From Deltaproteobacteria bacterium (GTDB lineage Bacteria; Myxococcota_A; JAADFL01): a stretch of DNA of 49,435 nt. The stretch is taken from the NCBI GenBank assembly GCA_013152945.1, contig JAADFL010000161.1:1-49435 (forward strand). Direction: 5' to 3'. Shown piece by piece: positions 17,587-25,820 of this stretch (position 1 is its first letter; the number at the start of each line of letters is the position of its first letter). The translations under genes and the position numbers were made by a program. The notes beneath the pieces were generated by a model, which did not search any database, was not told the origin of the DNA, and saw only the letters and a program-made list of their open reading frames with translations.

Positions 17587-19032
17587 TCAGGGCGACTTGG
17601 ACTCGAGTTCCTCTCTCACTATCGAAAATGAGTAAAGTCCTTTTCCTCTTTCCTTGCCCCTTTGGACCGTCAATTCTACCACGCTGCCCTCTTCACCCCT
17701 TATCATGGCCGCAACACGGTAAGCGGGTACACCCTGGACTTTTTCACCGTCTACGGTCAAGATCCTGTCTCCAACCCGTAGACCTTCCCTGTCCGCCGGG
17801 CTGTCCGGCACAATCCGGCTGACCAGTATCCTGCCGGCCCTTGAAATAATGGATGCGCCGATTCCCGAGTATTCGATTTTATATGCCCTTCTACCTTTGT
17901 TCTTTTCATTGGAAACCCTATCCATTTGTAGTGTACCCAGGTCCAAGTCACGGCCCTTGCTGACAGTGATGTCCAACTTGAACAATCGCATGTAACCCCT
18001 CTTGGTTACAGTAAGCGAGTAATCGCCTTCTTCTGCCTGCTCAATCCTGAAGAATCCGTCTTTTCGGCTCTGTGTCCTGTAGCCGGCTCGTCCCCCGGCC
18101 AAAGATTTGCCCTCGAGAACAACTCTTGAATCTTCCAATGGTTCTCCCGTGTCTGAATCCGCCAGAACACCGCTTACGGAACCTGTTCCGACAAATTCCA
18201 GTCTTACTTCGTTTTTACCGGTATCATCGAGCGTGACCGTAACGGCTGCATGACCACCATCCATGGTCGTGCCCTGGATTCGATATACCCCGGTTTTTAG
18301 GCCATGCACCTCGAACCATCCGTGGTCGTTCTTTACATGCACGTTACCAGGCAAGGGAACCGGTTTTATTACCAGGTGATACCGTCCTTCAGGGCCGAAA
18401 GTTTCGTTTCCTTCCTGTCGAGCGTCAGGTTCGGACCATTCATCGAGATTTACCGGTTTGATCGAAAGATTGAAATCGGTTACAGGAGCCATGTTGCCGG
18501 TTTTCCAGACTGCATTGCCTGTCAACACGAGGTCTCTTCTAATAACAAGCTCCAGTTTGTTTATTCCTGGAGGTATGTTGAAAGTTGCGTCAAAGAACCC
18601 CTGTGCCTGGATATCTATCCTGAACCATCCGCATTCAGGCAACCTTGAAGCAAAAGAACCTTGTTCATCGGTTGTTGTCGTTGAAGCCCCGAGGCTGCAA
18701 TTTAGGAGTACGTCGGCATCTTTTACTGGTCTCTGCTCAAGGTCCGTCACCCTGCCTTGTACCAGCCTGTTGTACGGCGCATTTTCAATAGATACATGCA
18801 ATGGGCCGGATCGGTTGATTTCTTCGGCAAGATTGGATGCATCAGCCGGGATTTCCGCATCAGCCTGCCCTGACCCTGATTCAACAAAGCCAAAGCCTGT
18901 CTTATTGTTCTTCACTCCACCCGGGGATCCACCTGAATATAAAATAATGACAAGATAGTAAGAGACGATTAAAAGTAGTGCTGTAACGGCAACGGCCAAA
19001 AACCAGGCTCGAATGGATTTCCCGCGCTTCAT
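17587..19032 (-). CDS. Membrane-anchored protein with carboxypeptidase-regulatory-like domains and C-terminal PDZ
   Basis: Encodes 481 residues. An N-terminal membrane helix (about 11-33) is followed by two beta-sandwich domains of the CarboxypepD_reg-like type (about 90-155 with GRVTDLEQRPVKDADV, and 275-345 with GSVSGVLADSDTGEPLEDS). A PDZ domain at about 390-470 carries ILVSRIVPDSPADREGLRVG and DRILTVDGEKV. No protease domain is present, so the PDZ probably recruits or scaffolds other envelope proteins. Start ATG 19032 (MKRGKS) has no clear ribosome-binding site. The first 20 bases of the gene and 40 upstream bases are duplicated at 19178-19239. It is on the same strand as, and downstream of, the Cys-rich 19243-21441 gene and may share its transcript. 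Confidence 0.85.
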   Translation of the reverse strand: MKRGKSIRAWFLAVAVTALLLIVSYYLVIILYSGGSPGGVKNNKTGFGFVESGSGQADAEIPADASNLAEEINRSGPLHVSIENAPYNRLVQGRVTDLEQRPVKDADVLLNCSLGASTTTTDEQGSFASRLPECGWFRIDIQAQGFFDATFNIPPGINKLELVIRRDLVLTGNAVWKTGNMAPVTDFNLSIKPVNLDEWSEPDARQEGNETFGPEGRYHLVIKPVPLPGNVHVKNDHGWFEVHGLKTGVYRIQGTTMDGGHAAVTVTLDDTGKNEVRLEFVGTGSVSGVLADSDTGEPLEDSRVVLEGKSLAGGRAGYRTQSRKDGFFRIEQAEEGDYSLTVTKRGYMRLFKLDITVSKGRDLDLGTLQMDRVSNEKNKGRRAYKIEYSGIGASIISRAGRILVSRIVPDSPADREGLRVGDRILTVDGEKVQGVPAYRVAAMIRGEEGSVVELTVQRGKERGKGLYSFSIVREELESKSP

Positions 19033-19071
19033 GAACAGATAAGTAGAACTATGATGGAAGTTTTGTCCAGT
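19010..19071 (-). repeat. Copy A of a 62-bp duplication (gene start region)
   Basis: Covers the 5' end of the PDZ-protein gene and its leader. About 80 percent identical, by eye, to copy B at 19178-19239 at a constant 168-base offset. Confidence 0.65.
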
Positions 19072-19177
19072 ACCACTTTATCTATAACCCGCTCTTGCCG
19101 GCCTGGACAGGATTGGCAACTATGTAAAACAAAATCCTCTGCTCCGCCTTCTCGTCCGTCCCGGCCTGACGCAGATC

Positions 19178-19239
19178 CGAATGGATTGCCCGCAATTCAT
19201 GAATAGATAAGTGGGACTATGACAGAGGTTTTACCCGGT
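19178..19239 (-). repeat. Copy B of the 62-bp duplication (relic of a gene start)
   Basis: Reads as a second, decayed start of the PDZ-protein gene: ATG 19200 then a frame like MNCGQSIR, which stops near 19120. Ten of the twelve differences from copy A that I counted are transitions. Confidence 0.6.
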
Positions 19240-19242
19240 TGG

Positions 19243-21441
19243 CTAATTGCAGAACTTCTTGGGATCGTCCACGCACGCCCAGGAGGACTGGAAGCAATAA
19301 CACCAGAAGACTTTTTTGCCGTCCTCGCATGTATATTCCCTGACCTGTCCTTCCTCGCACCAGTCAGGGCACTGGGTCTCCGGTGAATCTATGCAGTACC
19401 ACTTCCCGGTGTCGCACTTGCACCATGGTACAGTCGTGCCGTCATTGCAAGTGTAGTCCTTTGTCTGGCCGTCGGTACAACCGCATTGGCAGAGTCCGTC
19501 CACGCAACTTGGATTCACACAATTCAGGTCGGTACAGTCACTGTCACTCCAACATTCCGCATCGACGCATTCCCCATTCCTACAGACCTTGCCGTCCAAG
19601 GTTTCAGAGGAAACACTGCATTGACCATTGGCACAAAATGGCTTCTTCAGCATGCAGGTCTTGTCTGCCTGCGCGCAGGACGGATCTCCGCATTCTTTGT
19701 CGGAATTACATTTCTGTGGATTCGGAGGCGGGCAGTCATCCGGGCAATTGCACCAATTCTCGCCCGGTCCACACACCTGGTTGCCGCACCTGGTGCAAAC
19801 GAAGCAGGGACAATCCAGGTACTCGCAGTAAGGTTCCGTACCGGGATTCTCGACAGGTGTTGCATCGTCCACCTGGGTCAGGCCGGGACAGCATACATCA
19901 TTGGGACCCGTTTGCGTGAAATGTTCGCCTTCTTTGTGGCAGTCGGTCTGGTCCGGTAAACAGCAAAAGCCTATGTCACCACCAGAGGGATTACAGCTTT
20001 GATCTTGCACCTGGTGGTATCCTTGTTCACATCTTCCACCGATTCCTATGCAGTAACCGCCTTGTTCCTCGCATTTTCCCTGGACAGGCAGGCAACACTT
20101 GGCGGATCGGCCGCCCGGGCAGTCCATTGGTCCCGCATCCTTGAAATTTGGCTCGCAAGGGCTCTGCCACCACGTGCAGTAGCCACCGTTCGTTTCACAC
20201 TCGGTGACCGGTTCGCAATCTGCAGGGCATGTCTTGCTCCTGTTCTCATAATCATCACAGTACCCGTCTCCACATATTCCTCCACAATAGCACTCACCCG
20301 CCTCGATATCACAAAGAGGTTTATCTCCGCCCTGCACAGGTGGACACACAATACTCTGCCTGCATTCTTCGTCGCTTTTGCAGCCAAGGCTGCATTTCCC
20401 TGTATCCTGATCGCACTTGGCATCCGGTACCAAGTTTTCCTTGGTGGAACACTTGCCGTTTTCACAATAAGGAATAATTTCCTGGCAACCATTGTTGGAA
20501 TCCTTGCACTCGGGATTACCGCAATCACCATCGACCCGGCATTCGTTTGGACCCGGTTTATCGCAATCGGCCGGGCAATTACACCAGTTTTCACCGATTC
20601 CACATTCCTTGTCTCCGCACTTGGTGCAGACATAGCATTCGCAGTCCGGGTAACTGCATTGCGGCTGTCCATTTTGGTCGAACCATAACTTTGCATCATC
20701 TACAGCCTTGAGACCTGGACAGCATTTCTGATTGGAGCCAGGTTTGACCTCGTAATGTTCGCCTTCCTCGATACATGATGCCCTGGGAAGGCAACACTCG
20801 GCAGATCTTCCACCCGGGCACCCCATTGGATCCTGTGATGTAACGTACCCGTCTTTGCAGGGATTCATGAAATAGTCACAGTATCCACCCTGTTTTTCGC
20901 AAATATTCTGGGTAGGGCACTGGGATTCCGGAGAATCTATGCATGCCCAGTCACCTTTATAGCACTTGCACCAAGGTACCTTTGTGCCGTCAGAACATGT
21001 GTAAGGCTTTTCTTCGCCTTCCCTGCATCCTGTGTCAGTGTCTGCATCTGTGTCAACGTCGGTGTCAACGTCGGTGTCAACGTCGGTATCAACGTCGGTA
21101 TCAACGTCGGTATCAACGTCGGTATCAACGTCGGTGTCAACGTCGGTGTCAACGTCGGTATCAACGTCGGTGTCAACGTCGGTGTCAACGTCTGTGTCAA
21201 CGTCTGTGTCAACGTCTGTGTCAACGTCGGTGTCAACGTCGGTGTCAACGTCTGTGTCAACGTCTGTGTCAACGTCGGTATCAACGTCGGTATCTGTGTC
21301 CGTGTCGGTGTCGGTGTCCGTGTCAGTGTCAACGTCCGTGTCCCCACTTGGGTTGACATCGCTTGAACATCCCTGGGTAAGACTAAAACCCGGCATCAAC
21401 ATGAATACAGCAATAAAATAACTTAAAAAAAACTTTTTCAT
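19243..21441 (-). CDS. Very Cys-rich lipoprotein with Asp-Val-Asp-Thr tract
   Basis: Encodes 732 residues. GGAGGAG directly precedes ATG 21441. The signal peptide ends in the lipobox LTQGC. A linker of about 100 residues, mostly Asp-Thr-Asp-Val, follows. The remainder is built of disulfide-rich repeats. One unit of about 38 residues (CxxGxxxxYTCxDGTxVPWCKC, then a W-x-C-I-D-S-P-E-x-Q-C end) occurs three times, once after the linker and twice at the C-terminus. A longer block (QGGYC, PGGRSAxCCLP, GEHY, CCPGL, CxVCTxCG, GENWCNCPxDC) occurs twice. No catalytic motif is visible. Likely a rigid extracellular surface protein held out by the acidic linker. Confidence 0.85.
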   Translation of the reverse strand: MKKFFLSYFIAVFMLMPGFSLTQGCSSDVNPSGDTDVDTDTDTDTDTDTDTDVDTDVDTDVDTDVDTDVDTDVDTDVDTDVDTDVDTDVDTDVDTDVDTDVDTDVDTDVDTDVDTDVDTDVDTDVDTDVDTDADTDTGCREGEEKPYTCSDGTKVPWCKCYKGDWACIDSPESQCPTQNICEKQGGYCDYFMNPCKDGYVTSQDPMGCPGGRSAECCLPRASCIEEGEHYEVKPGSNQKCCPGLKAVDDAKLWFDQNGQPQCSYPDCECYVCTKCGDKECGIGENWCNCPADCDKPGPNECRVDGDCGNPECKDSNNGCQEIIPYCENGKCSTKENLVPDAKCDQDTGKCSLGCKSDEECRQSIVCPPVQGGDKPLCDIEAGECYCGGICGDGYCDDYENRSKTCPADCEPVTECETNGGYCTWWQSPCEPNFKDAGPMDCPGGRSAKCCLPVQGKCEEQGGYCIGIGGRCEQGYHQVQDQSCNPSGGDIGFCCLPDQTDCHKEGEHFTQTGPNDVCCPGLTQVDDATPVENPGTEPYCEYLDCPCFVCTRCGNQVCGPGENWCNCPDDCPPPNPQKCNSDKECGDPSCAQADKTCMLKKPFCANGQCSVSSETLDGKVCRNGECVDAECWSDSDCTDLNCVNPSCVDGLCQCGCTDGQTKDYTCNDGTTVPWCKCDTGKWYCIDSPETQCPDWCEEGQVREYTCEDGKKVFWCYCFQSSWACVDDPKKFCN
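21032..21344 (-). repeat. Asp-Val-Asp-Thr codon tract (12-base unit)
   Basis: Array of a 12-base unit, minus-strand GACACCGACGTT with minor variants, over about 310 bases. It codes the linker of the Cys-rich lipoprotein. It has no spacers and is not a CRISPR. Confidence 0.9.
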
Positions 21442-21717
21442 GCTTCTCCTCCTTTGGTTTTCTTAAGAAGCCTGCATTTTTACCATATCAAGGCCGTTCA
21501 ATAAGGCAACTTTCGTGCCATTATTCATTCACTGAAAAAGCCAATGATGTCCTTATAATCATCAATACACATGTACGTTGACTGTAATGATGTTTTGACA
21601 CTGAATTGAAATTTTTGCAAGCTCTGTCATAGTAATGGATGTGCGCTTTGATTCGGATCGTCCCCTTTCGGAACGTCCCCCCGGATCGTCCCCTCATCAT
21701 CGTCCCCTCATCATCGT

Positions 21718-21989
21718 CCCCTCCGTGGTTGATTTTTCGTGGGCCGGATATAGCCGTGATATCAATAGGATATAATGAGTCAAAAAACCGGGACTGTGCA
21801 TTATATGACTGTCGGACGTATAGAGCGGTTTTTTGAGGGGCCCTTTTAGGTGGAAAGCCGACTTGGTCCGGGAGACAAAATAAAAATTGTCTGGATTGGA
21901 TCTCGCATGGGCGGTTCGCGAACCGCCCCTACAACTTCATGAAATGACAGCAAGTTTTTGATGCCTTGAAAATCAACCTGGGTGGGGAG
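21718..21989. mobile_element. MITE-like element, copy 1
   Basis: Non-coding element of about 272 bases. The left end CTCC..GTGGTTGATTTTT and the right end GAAAATCAACCTGGGTGGGG form terminal inverted repeats. Inside are a long imperfect hairpin (AAAAAACCGGGAC ... GGTTTTTT), a short AGACAA/TTGTCT hairpin and a perfect 20-base palindrome at 21909-21928 (GGGCGGTTCGCGAACCGCCC). It matches copy 3 along its whole length. It is preceded by two 14-base CATCATCGTCCCCT repeats (about 21695-21720). I cannot see a target-site duplication. The rest of 21442-21717 shows only the leader of the Cys-rich lipoprotein gene. Confidence 0.75.
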
Positions 21990-22028
21990 CCAGGATCGCC
22001 GTTGACAGGGAGCGAGCCCAGCGCTTGG

Positions 22029-22553
22029 TCATCTGGAAGATTCCCAAAGCACCACTGTCATGGAAGAAACCAGCACACCATCACCATTTTTCGGATCCGC
22101 GCAGGTGCCGAGGTGCCATGGAACGAACCTTGCCTCTATGGTGCCAAGACATTCGAGGAACGATCTCTCCAGGGCTTTCCCCGGACCACCTCCTTTGAGC
22201 GGGACGATCCTGGCAACAGCGAGTCCCCTGCCAGGGCTGCTGGTGATACTGAACTTTACCTGCTCTGGTACGGCACTTGGTGCAGAGGTCTGCAGGCATC
22301 CGCACACAGCCTCCTGAATGGCGCGATAAATCGGTGTCAGGGCGCGGGCCACGGCCTGGCCGCTCAGCACCGCGCTCCTGTGAGGGACGGTCCAGGGCTC
22401 GAGGCACAGGTCCCCCTTGCGGTCGTATCTGCGGCCCTCCTGATGCTGTGCAGGCTCAACATGCATCTTGGGCGGCTGCGCCACGACAGCGCAAGAGCCT
22501 GCCAGCAGGGCCAATACGCCTATGATGAGCAGTCGTATGGCAATCTTAATCAT
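22029..22553 (-). CDS. Small lipoprotein with AgmX/PglI-like C-terminal region
   Basis: Encodes 174 residues. ATG 22553 (MIKIA) has GGAG a few bases upstream and is preferred to ATG 22565. The signal peptide ends in the lipobox LAGSC. The C-terminal 100 residues match the general pattern of the TonB-like AgmX/PglI C-terminal domain of gliding-motility and related myxobacterial proteins: a helix with Cys pairs, 'V-K-F-S-I', 'LE-S-FLECL' and 'FVPW'. This is a pattern judgement and not a confirmed homology. The gene ends just right of MITE copy 1 and transcribes toward it. Confidence 0.65.
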   Translation of the reverse strand: MIKIAIRLLIIGVLALLAGSCAVVAQPPKMHVEPAQHQEGRRYDRKGDLCLEPWTVPHRSAVLSGQAVARALTPIYRAIQEAVCGCLQTSAPSAVPEQVKFSITSSPGRGLAVARIVPLKGGGPGKALERSFLECLGTIEARFVPWHLGTCADPKNGDGVLVSSMTVVLWESSR

Positions 22554-22565
22554 GGACAACTCCAT

Positions 22566-22908
22566 TCACCTTGGTGCTTATGACAATCAAGCAGGGTTGT
22601 TGTTCCCTTTCACAGTATGAAACCATGAAATACGGAATTCATCCTTCCCCACCGATCTCTTTCCCCACCGGGGTATCCTGTGAATTATTTTTTTTAACAA
22701 AAGCGCAAAACTCCTCTGGCTGGACAGGAAAAACATTTACAGCGCTAAAAAAACAGTTATGGTACGGATTTACATGGGAAATTTCGTTACGCAATGTTCG
22801 TGCATATCCTGTGCTCGAAAACTACCATGCTTGATAATGAATCACGAAACATGGGGCTGCGAATGTGAGACGCTTGGCGAGCCGCCCATGACCGGGCCTG
22901 AAAGGGCT
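22566..22908. other. Intergenic stretch
   Basis: 343 bases between the small lipoprotein and the barrel protein. Short reading frames here lack ribosome-binding sites. It contains CCCCACCGAT-type pieces near 22650, like the flanks of the MITE copies, and nothing else I can support. Confidence 0.5.
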
Positions 22909-23466
22909 CTAGAAGAATGCCTGCACGCCCAGATATCCAATCGGAACGTTAAGCGAGCTGCCCTGGTCGTCGAGCCCGACGTTGTAGATGATGGTAGTGC
23001 CCAAGTCGACGCCCACGTGCTGGTTGAGCGGAATCAGCAGGCCAATGGGAACACCGATTGCCAGGGACTTAATCGAGTCGCCCTTGTCCGGCGACATTAT
23101 CGCCATTGCCACGGCCACTCCCAGGTGCAGCTTGAAGGAGCTTACTCCAATGAAGTAGTTGGCCCCTGCGCCAAAAGAGTAGTTCTTGGAAGATCCGTCA
23201 TAGAGATCGCCGAAGCCCAGGCCAATGCCTGCCGATACGGTAAGCTCCAGGTCGTCAATCACGAAGTAACCTGCGTTCGGACTCACTTGGAACCAGAACC
23301 CTGTCTGACTGTCCCCTTTCTCTGGCATGAACATGTCGATCGAGAACGTGGTACGTCCCCCGAGCTGCATGGTTCCCGCAGTCGTTTGCAGATCCTCTGC
23401 AGCAACAAGTGAGCTCAACACCATTGCAGAACTCAAGGTTAGTGCAACAACAATAGATTTTCTCAT
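22909..23466 (-). CDS. Small outer-membrane beta-barrel-like protein
   Basis: Encodes 185 residues. Start ATG 23466 (MRKSIVVALTL) is preceded by GGGAGGTG, and a Sec signal peptide ends near SLVAAED. The frame continues upstream to 23628 without support. The mature part is an alternating Gly/aromatic/hydrophobic pattern with about eight beta strands (FSFGAGANYFIG, LELTVSAGIGLGFG) and ends in Phe-Phe, as outer-membrane barrels with a terminal aromatic do. It resembles OmpA-like or Opa-type eight-stranded barrels in size. Ligand unknown. Confidence 0.75.
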   Translation of the reverse strand: MRKSIVVALTLSSAMVLSSLVAAEDLQTTAGTMQLGGRTTFSIDMFMPEKGDSQTGFWFQVSPNAGYFVIDDLELTVSAGIGLGFGDLYDGSSKNYSFGAGANYFIGVSSFKLHLGVAVAMAIMSPDKGDSIKSLAIGVPIGLLIPLNQHVGVDLGTTIIYNVGLDDQGSSLNVPIGYLGVQAFF

Positions 23467-24048
23467 CTTCCACCTCCCTGTGTTGTGGTTTTGCATCGTT
23501 TCTAAAGCAATACGTGTGCCAGGAGCATCCCTTCTCGGAATACACATTACCTGTTTGTACCAGCATGATTCAGACTGCACTTTATTTGTTATGCTCCCTT
23601 GTACGACCGCGGCCTTCCTGTTCGACAACGCACCACCACCGTGCGATATCGAACGCTGCCCTAGTGAACAATCACCTCCATGTCCCTAATGTCCACCGAG
23701 GGCTGCAGCGCCGTGGCCATGATGGTTGCGGTCGCAGCCACGACCACCAGGTCCTCCCCCACGATCCTCGATCCTCCCCCACCGATCCTCCCCATCCTCC
23801 CCCTCGATCCTCCGATCCTCCCCCACCGAGGTTGATTACATCACCCCTGAAAAACCTCGTGCTTTCAAAAAGATAAATCACTCCAAAAAAACCGCGGTAC
23901 CCAAACACTGAAGTTGCAAACCATGACCTGCTGGCCCTGGTGCTCAATCCACTGATTTTGGGTGTCTCGAAGGTAAAAATGGGGAACTTTTAGGGTATTC
24001 TGTTGGCGGGTCGGCCCGCAGAGTCAGGCGCGAAAAATATGTGGAAGA
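23467..24048. other. Intergenic region with C/T-rich array and a solo element end
   Basis: 582 bases without a convincing gene. 23745-23837 is a C/T-rich array of CGATCCTCCCCC-like units. It ends in CCCCACCGAGGTTGATT (23821-23837), which matches the left terminus of the MITE-like element and then diverges. Confidence 0.55.
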
Positions 24049-24648
24049 CTAAACAATCCTGATTTTGCATTTTCTAGCTGCACTGGCAATTCGATGCCAA
24101 ACTGCCGTCTCTGATACCTCATGATCACTGAGCCGAATTAATGTTGCTAGATTCGCCCTATCCGTTAATATGACATTCTCAGATGAAGCCTGACGCCCTC
24201 TCCAGCGTATCCCAACAAGATCAGGGAATTGTAAATATAATGCCCTCGCCCACTCTTGAGTTGCTCCATAGTCGGTTGTAGTACAGATTTGCTGATCCAA
24301 TCCAAGATGACGCGGTCCGACTCCATAGAAGTCAACTACATCGAATGGCGCTGTAAGTTCAACAGTGCAGATTCGCCTCCCGCAATTCTGGTCAAGAAAC
24401 CCTGTCCTTCCGAAGGATTCTGCTACTGCACCGATCAATGAACCTGAAGCATACCAGACTGACTCCGGATCGGAGTCGCCTTTGGGGGGTGGATGGTGAT
24501 CAAAGCGTTGATCTCTCATTGGTCCATAGTGCCGGCCAGTGTTCCAATTCTGTCTAAATGGATTGTAGAAACGTACAAGCTTCTTCCCTACAGGTAGGGA
24601 ATGAACTTTTGGTCTTGGGAGCGGTGTTGATGGTCGAGGGATAGTCAA
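24049..24648 (-). CDS. RES-domain toxin-like protein
   Basis: Encodes 199 residues. The RES fold is suggested by the order RFYNPF / RDQRFDHHP (conserved Arg), VWYASGSLIGAVAESFG (conserved Glu), TTDYGATQEWARALY and GIRWRGRQASSENVILTDR. RES toxins degrade NAD+ or ADP-ribosylate targets. The third signature residue, a Ser in a Y-x-S-R context, appears as Gly (WRGR), with two Ser shortly after, so activity may differ from characterised RES toxins. The start is TTG 24648, overlapping the TGA of the upstream antitoxin (TTGA), so the two are translationally coupled. Antitoxin-first order is typical of Xre/RES loci. Base composition is more AT-rich than the neighbourhood, consistent with transfer. 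Confidence 0.75.
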   Translation of the reverse strand: MTIPRPSTPLPRPKVHSLPVGKKLVRFYNPFRQNWNTGRHYGPMRDQRFDHHPPPKGDSDPESVWYASGSLIGAVAESFGRTGFLDQNCGRRICTVELTAPFDVVDFYGVGPRHLGLDQQICTTTDYGATQEWARALYLQFPDLVGIRWRGRQASSENVILTDRANLATLIRLSDHEVSETAVWHRIASAARKCKIRIV

Positions 24649-25445
24649 GGCATATGGCCGTGCTCTTCAGCGAGCTCAATGACATCGTCAGTTTGTCCAG
24701 TTCTGAGCAACTCAATTGGCGCATGATTTCCAAGGTCCTTGAAAGCCTTGGTGAGCCATGCAGCCGACCCTGCTGGCGAAAGTTGGAGATGAGCCAGGAC
24801 CTCTCCTAGTCCTGGAAGTACACCTCCGGGATAATCGGGATCAAATTGCCAACGCGGGTACCTCCAACGATTCTTTACACGAAGTGCCAGGATCTTTCCT
24901 TTTCGACGTAGTTCTTCTAATCGCTGACGTGTGCGTTCCGCTATTCGTGCTGCATCCTCGACACCAATACAGCTTGCCAGAATCATCCTACGTAGCTCTC
25001 TAGTTTCAAGTTCTGCTTCCATTCGACCTAACAACACCTCCTTTTCGGATGTCTTATCTACCTCGGCAAGAGGATCTTCATCGGACGAAGCAAATCGTTC
25101 CAGTACTTCGGAAACACACTTTGATGCTATTTCAACCCTATCTTCATATGTCTTGTCCTGGCTTAGTTGAACGAGAGTCTCGATTACACCGAAGGCTTCT
25201 GATTCAAGACGAGCTGCGGCAACAGCTACCTCAAGCCTTTTAACCGGAATTTCTAATCGATAAGAAACTTCGCGCAGGACTTCTGCAACTGCATCTGGAA
25301 AACCAAGTGCTTTAGCTGAGTTCCCGGAAGGTCCAAATGCAGAGACTTTTCGAGTACAGGATGCCTGACGCCCGGATGTCTTATTGGCCTTTTTAGAGCT
25401 GCCCTTTTGCGCCCTTAGCCCTTGAGCTGCTTTCTTTTTTGCCAT
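24645..25445 (-). CDS. Antitoxin-like protein with ParS/MbcA/Xre-type toxin-binding end
   Basis: Encodes 266 residues. Start ATG 25445 (MAKKKAAQG) has GGAGG; the frame is open to 25502 without support. The N-terminus is a Lys/Ser-rich tail, then a helical region (about 60-150) of no known family. A HTH-like segment (about 165-210, IGVEDAARIAERTRQRLEELRRKGKI) follows. The C-terminal 50 residues have the motif W-L-T-K-A-F-x-x-L-G-x-x-A-P-I-E-L-L-R-T-G-Q typical of the domain that caps RES toxins. It is longer than ordinary Xre antitoxins (about 150 residues). It should neutralise the RES protein and repress the operon. Confidence 0.7.
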   Translation of the reverse strand: MAKKKAAQGLRAQKGSSKKANKTSGRQASCTRKVSAFGPSGNSAKALGFPDAVAEVLREVSYRLEIPVKRLEVAVAAARLESEAFGVIETLVQLSQDKTYEDRVEIASKCVSEVLERFASSDEDPLAEVDKTSEKEVLLGRMEAELETRELRRMILASCIGVEDAARIAERTRQRLEELRRKGKILALRVKNRWRYPRWQFDPDYPGGVLPGLGEVLAHLQLSPAGSAAWLTKAFKDLGNHAPIELLRTGQTDDVIELAEEHGHMP

Positions 25446-25486
25446 GGGCAACCTCCTTGCTGCACCCTTGTAAAGGGTAGCAAAAG

Positions 25487-25502
25487 TTGCAATAAAATGC
25501 AA
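25487..25502. promoter_or_regulatory. Candidate operator of the RES module
   Basis: Inverted repeat TTGCA-ATAAAA-TGCAA about 42 bases upstream of the antitoxin ATG, in an AT-rich segment. It would suit autorepression by the antitoxin. Confidence 0.3.
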
Positions 25503-25546
25503 GATATTATTACAAAACAGAGTACCCTTCTGCGCGTCCCCCGCGT

Positions 25547-25705
25547 CCCCCCACCGTGGTTGATTTTCCTGGAGGCGAATATAACCGTGATATCAACAGG
25601 ATATAATGAGTCAAAAAACCGGGACCATGCATGATATGGGTGTATGGCATATCGGTCGGGTTTTTTAGGGGCCTTTTTAGGTGCAAAGCCGACCTGGGTG
25701 GGGAG
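25547..25705. mobile_element. MITE-like element, copy 2 (internally deleted)
   Basis: About 159 bases. Left end CCCCCCACCGTGGTTGATTTTCC. It follows copies 1 and 3 through the AAAAAACC/GGTTTTTT-type hairpin (arms about 25613-25625 and 25654-25666) to GCAAAGCCGACCTGG. It then jumps straight to the right terminus GGTGGGGAG, losing the roughly 113 bases present in the other copies. Confidence 0.75.
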
Positions 25706-25744
25706 GCTTCAAGAGGATAAGAATTTTTAAACCAACAAAATCGT

Positions 25745-25806
25745 TATAATAAACTAAAACTTGCACACTAAACAAAAAAAGTTTAGTATGCAATAAAAGG
25801 TTTAGT
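25745..25806 (+). promoter_or_regulatory. Promoter and operator of the MarR-like/nucleotidyltransferase module
   Basis: TATAAT at 25745-25750 is a perfect -10 box; the -35 region is weak. Just downstream is an inverted repeat TTGCACACTAAAC (25761-25773) / GTTTAGTATGCAA (25781-25793), 12 of 13 pairs, with an A7 loop. Extra half-sites lie nearby, CTAAA near 25754 and GTTTAGT at 25800-25806. AbiEi-type antitoxins bind inverted repeats in this position. Confidence 0.55.
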
Positions 25807-25820
25807 CAAAAGGGGAAACA

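Noticed and set aside
21032-21344. Regular 12-base repeats that look CRISPR-like
   Set aside because: There are no unique spacers; the array is the in-frame coding sequence of an Asp-Val-Asp-Thr linker.
21032-21421. Long Ser-Val reading frame opposite the Asp tract (similar ones opposite the other tracts)
   Set aside because: It is the antisense reading of the repeat array and has no ribosome-binding site or complexity beyond it.
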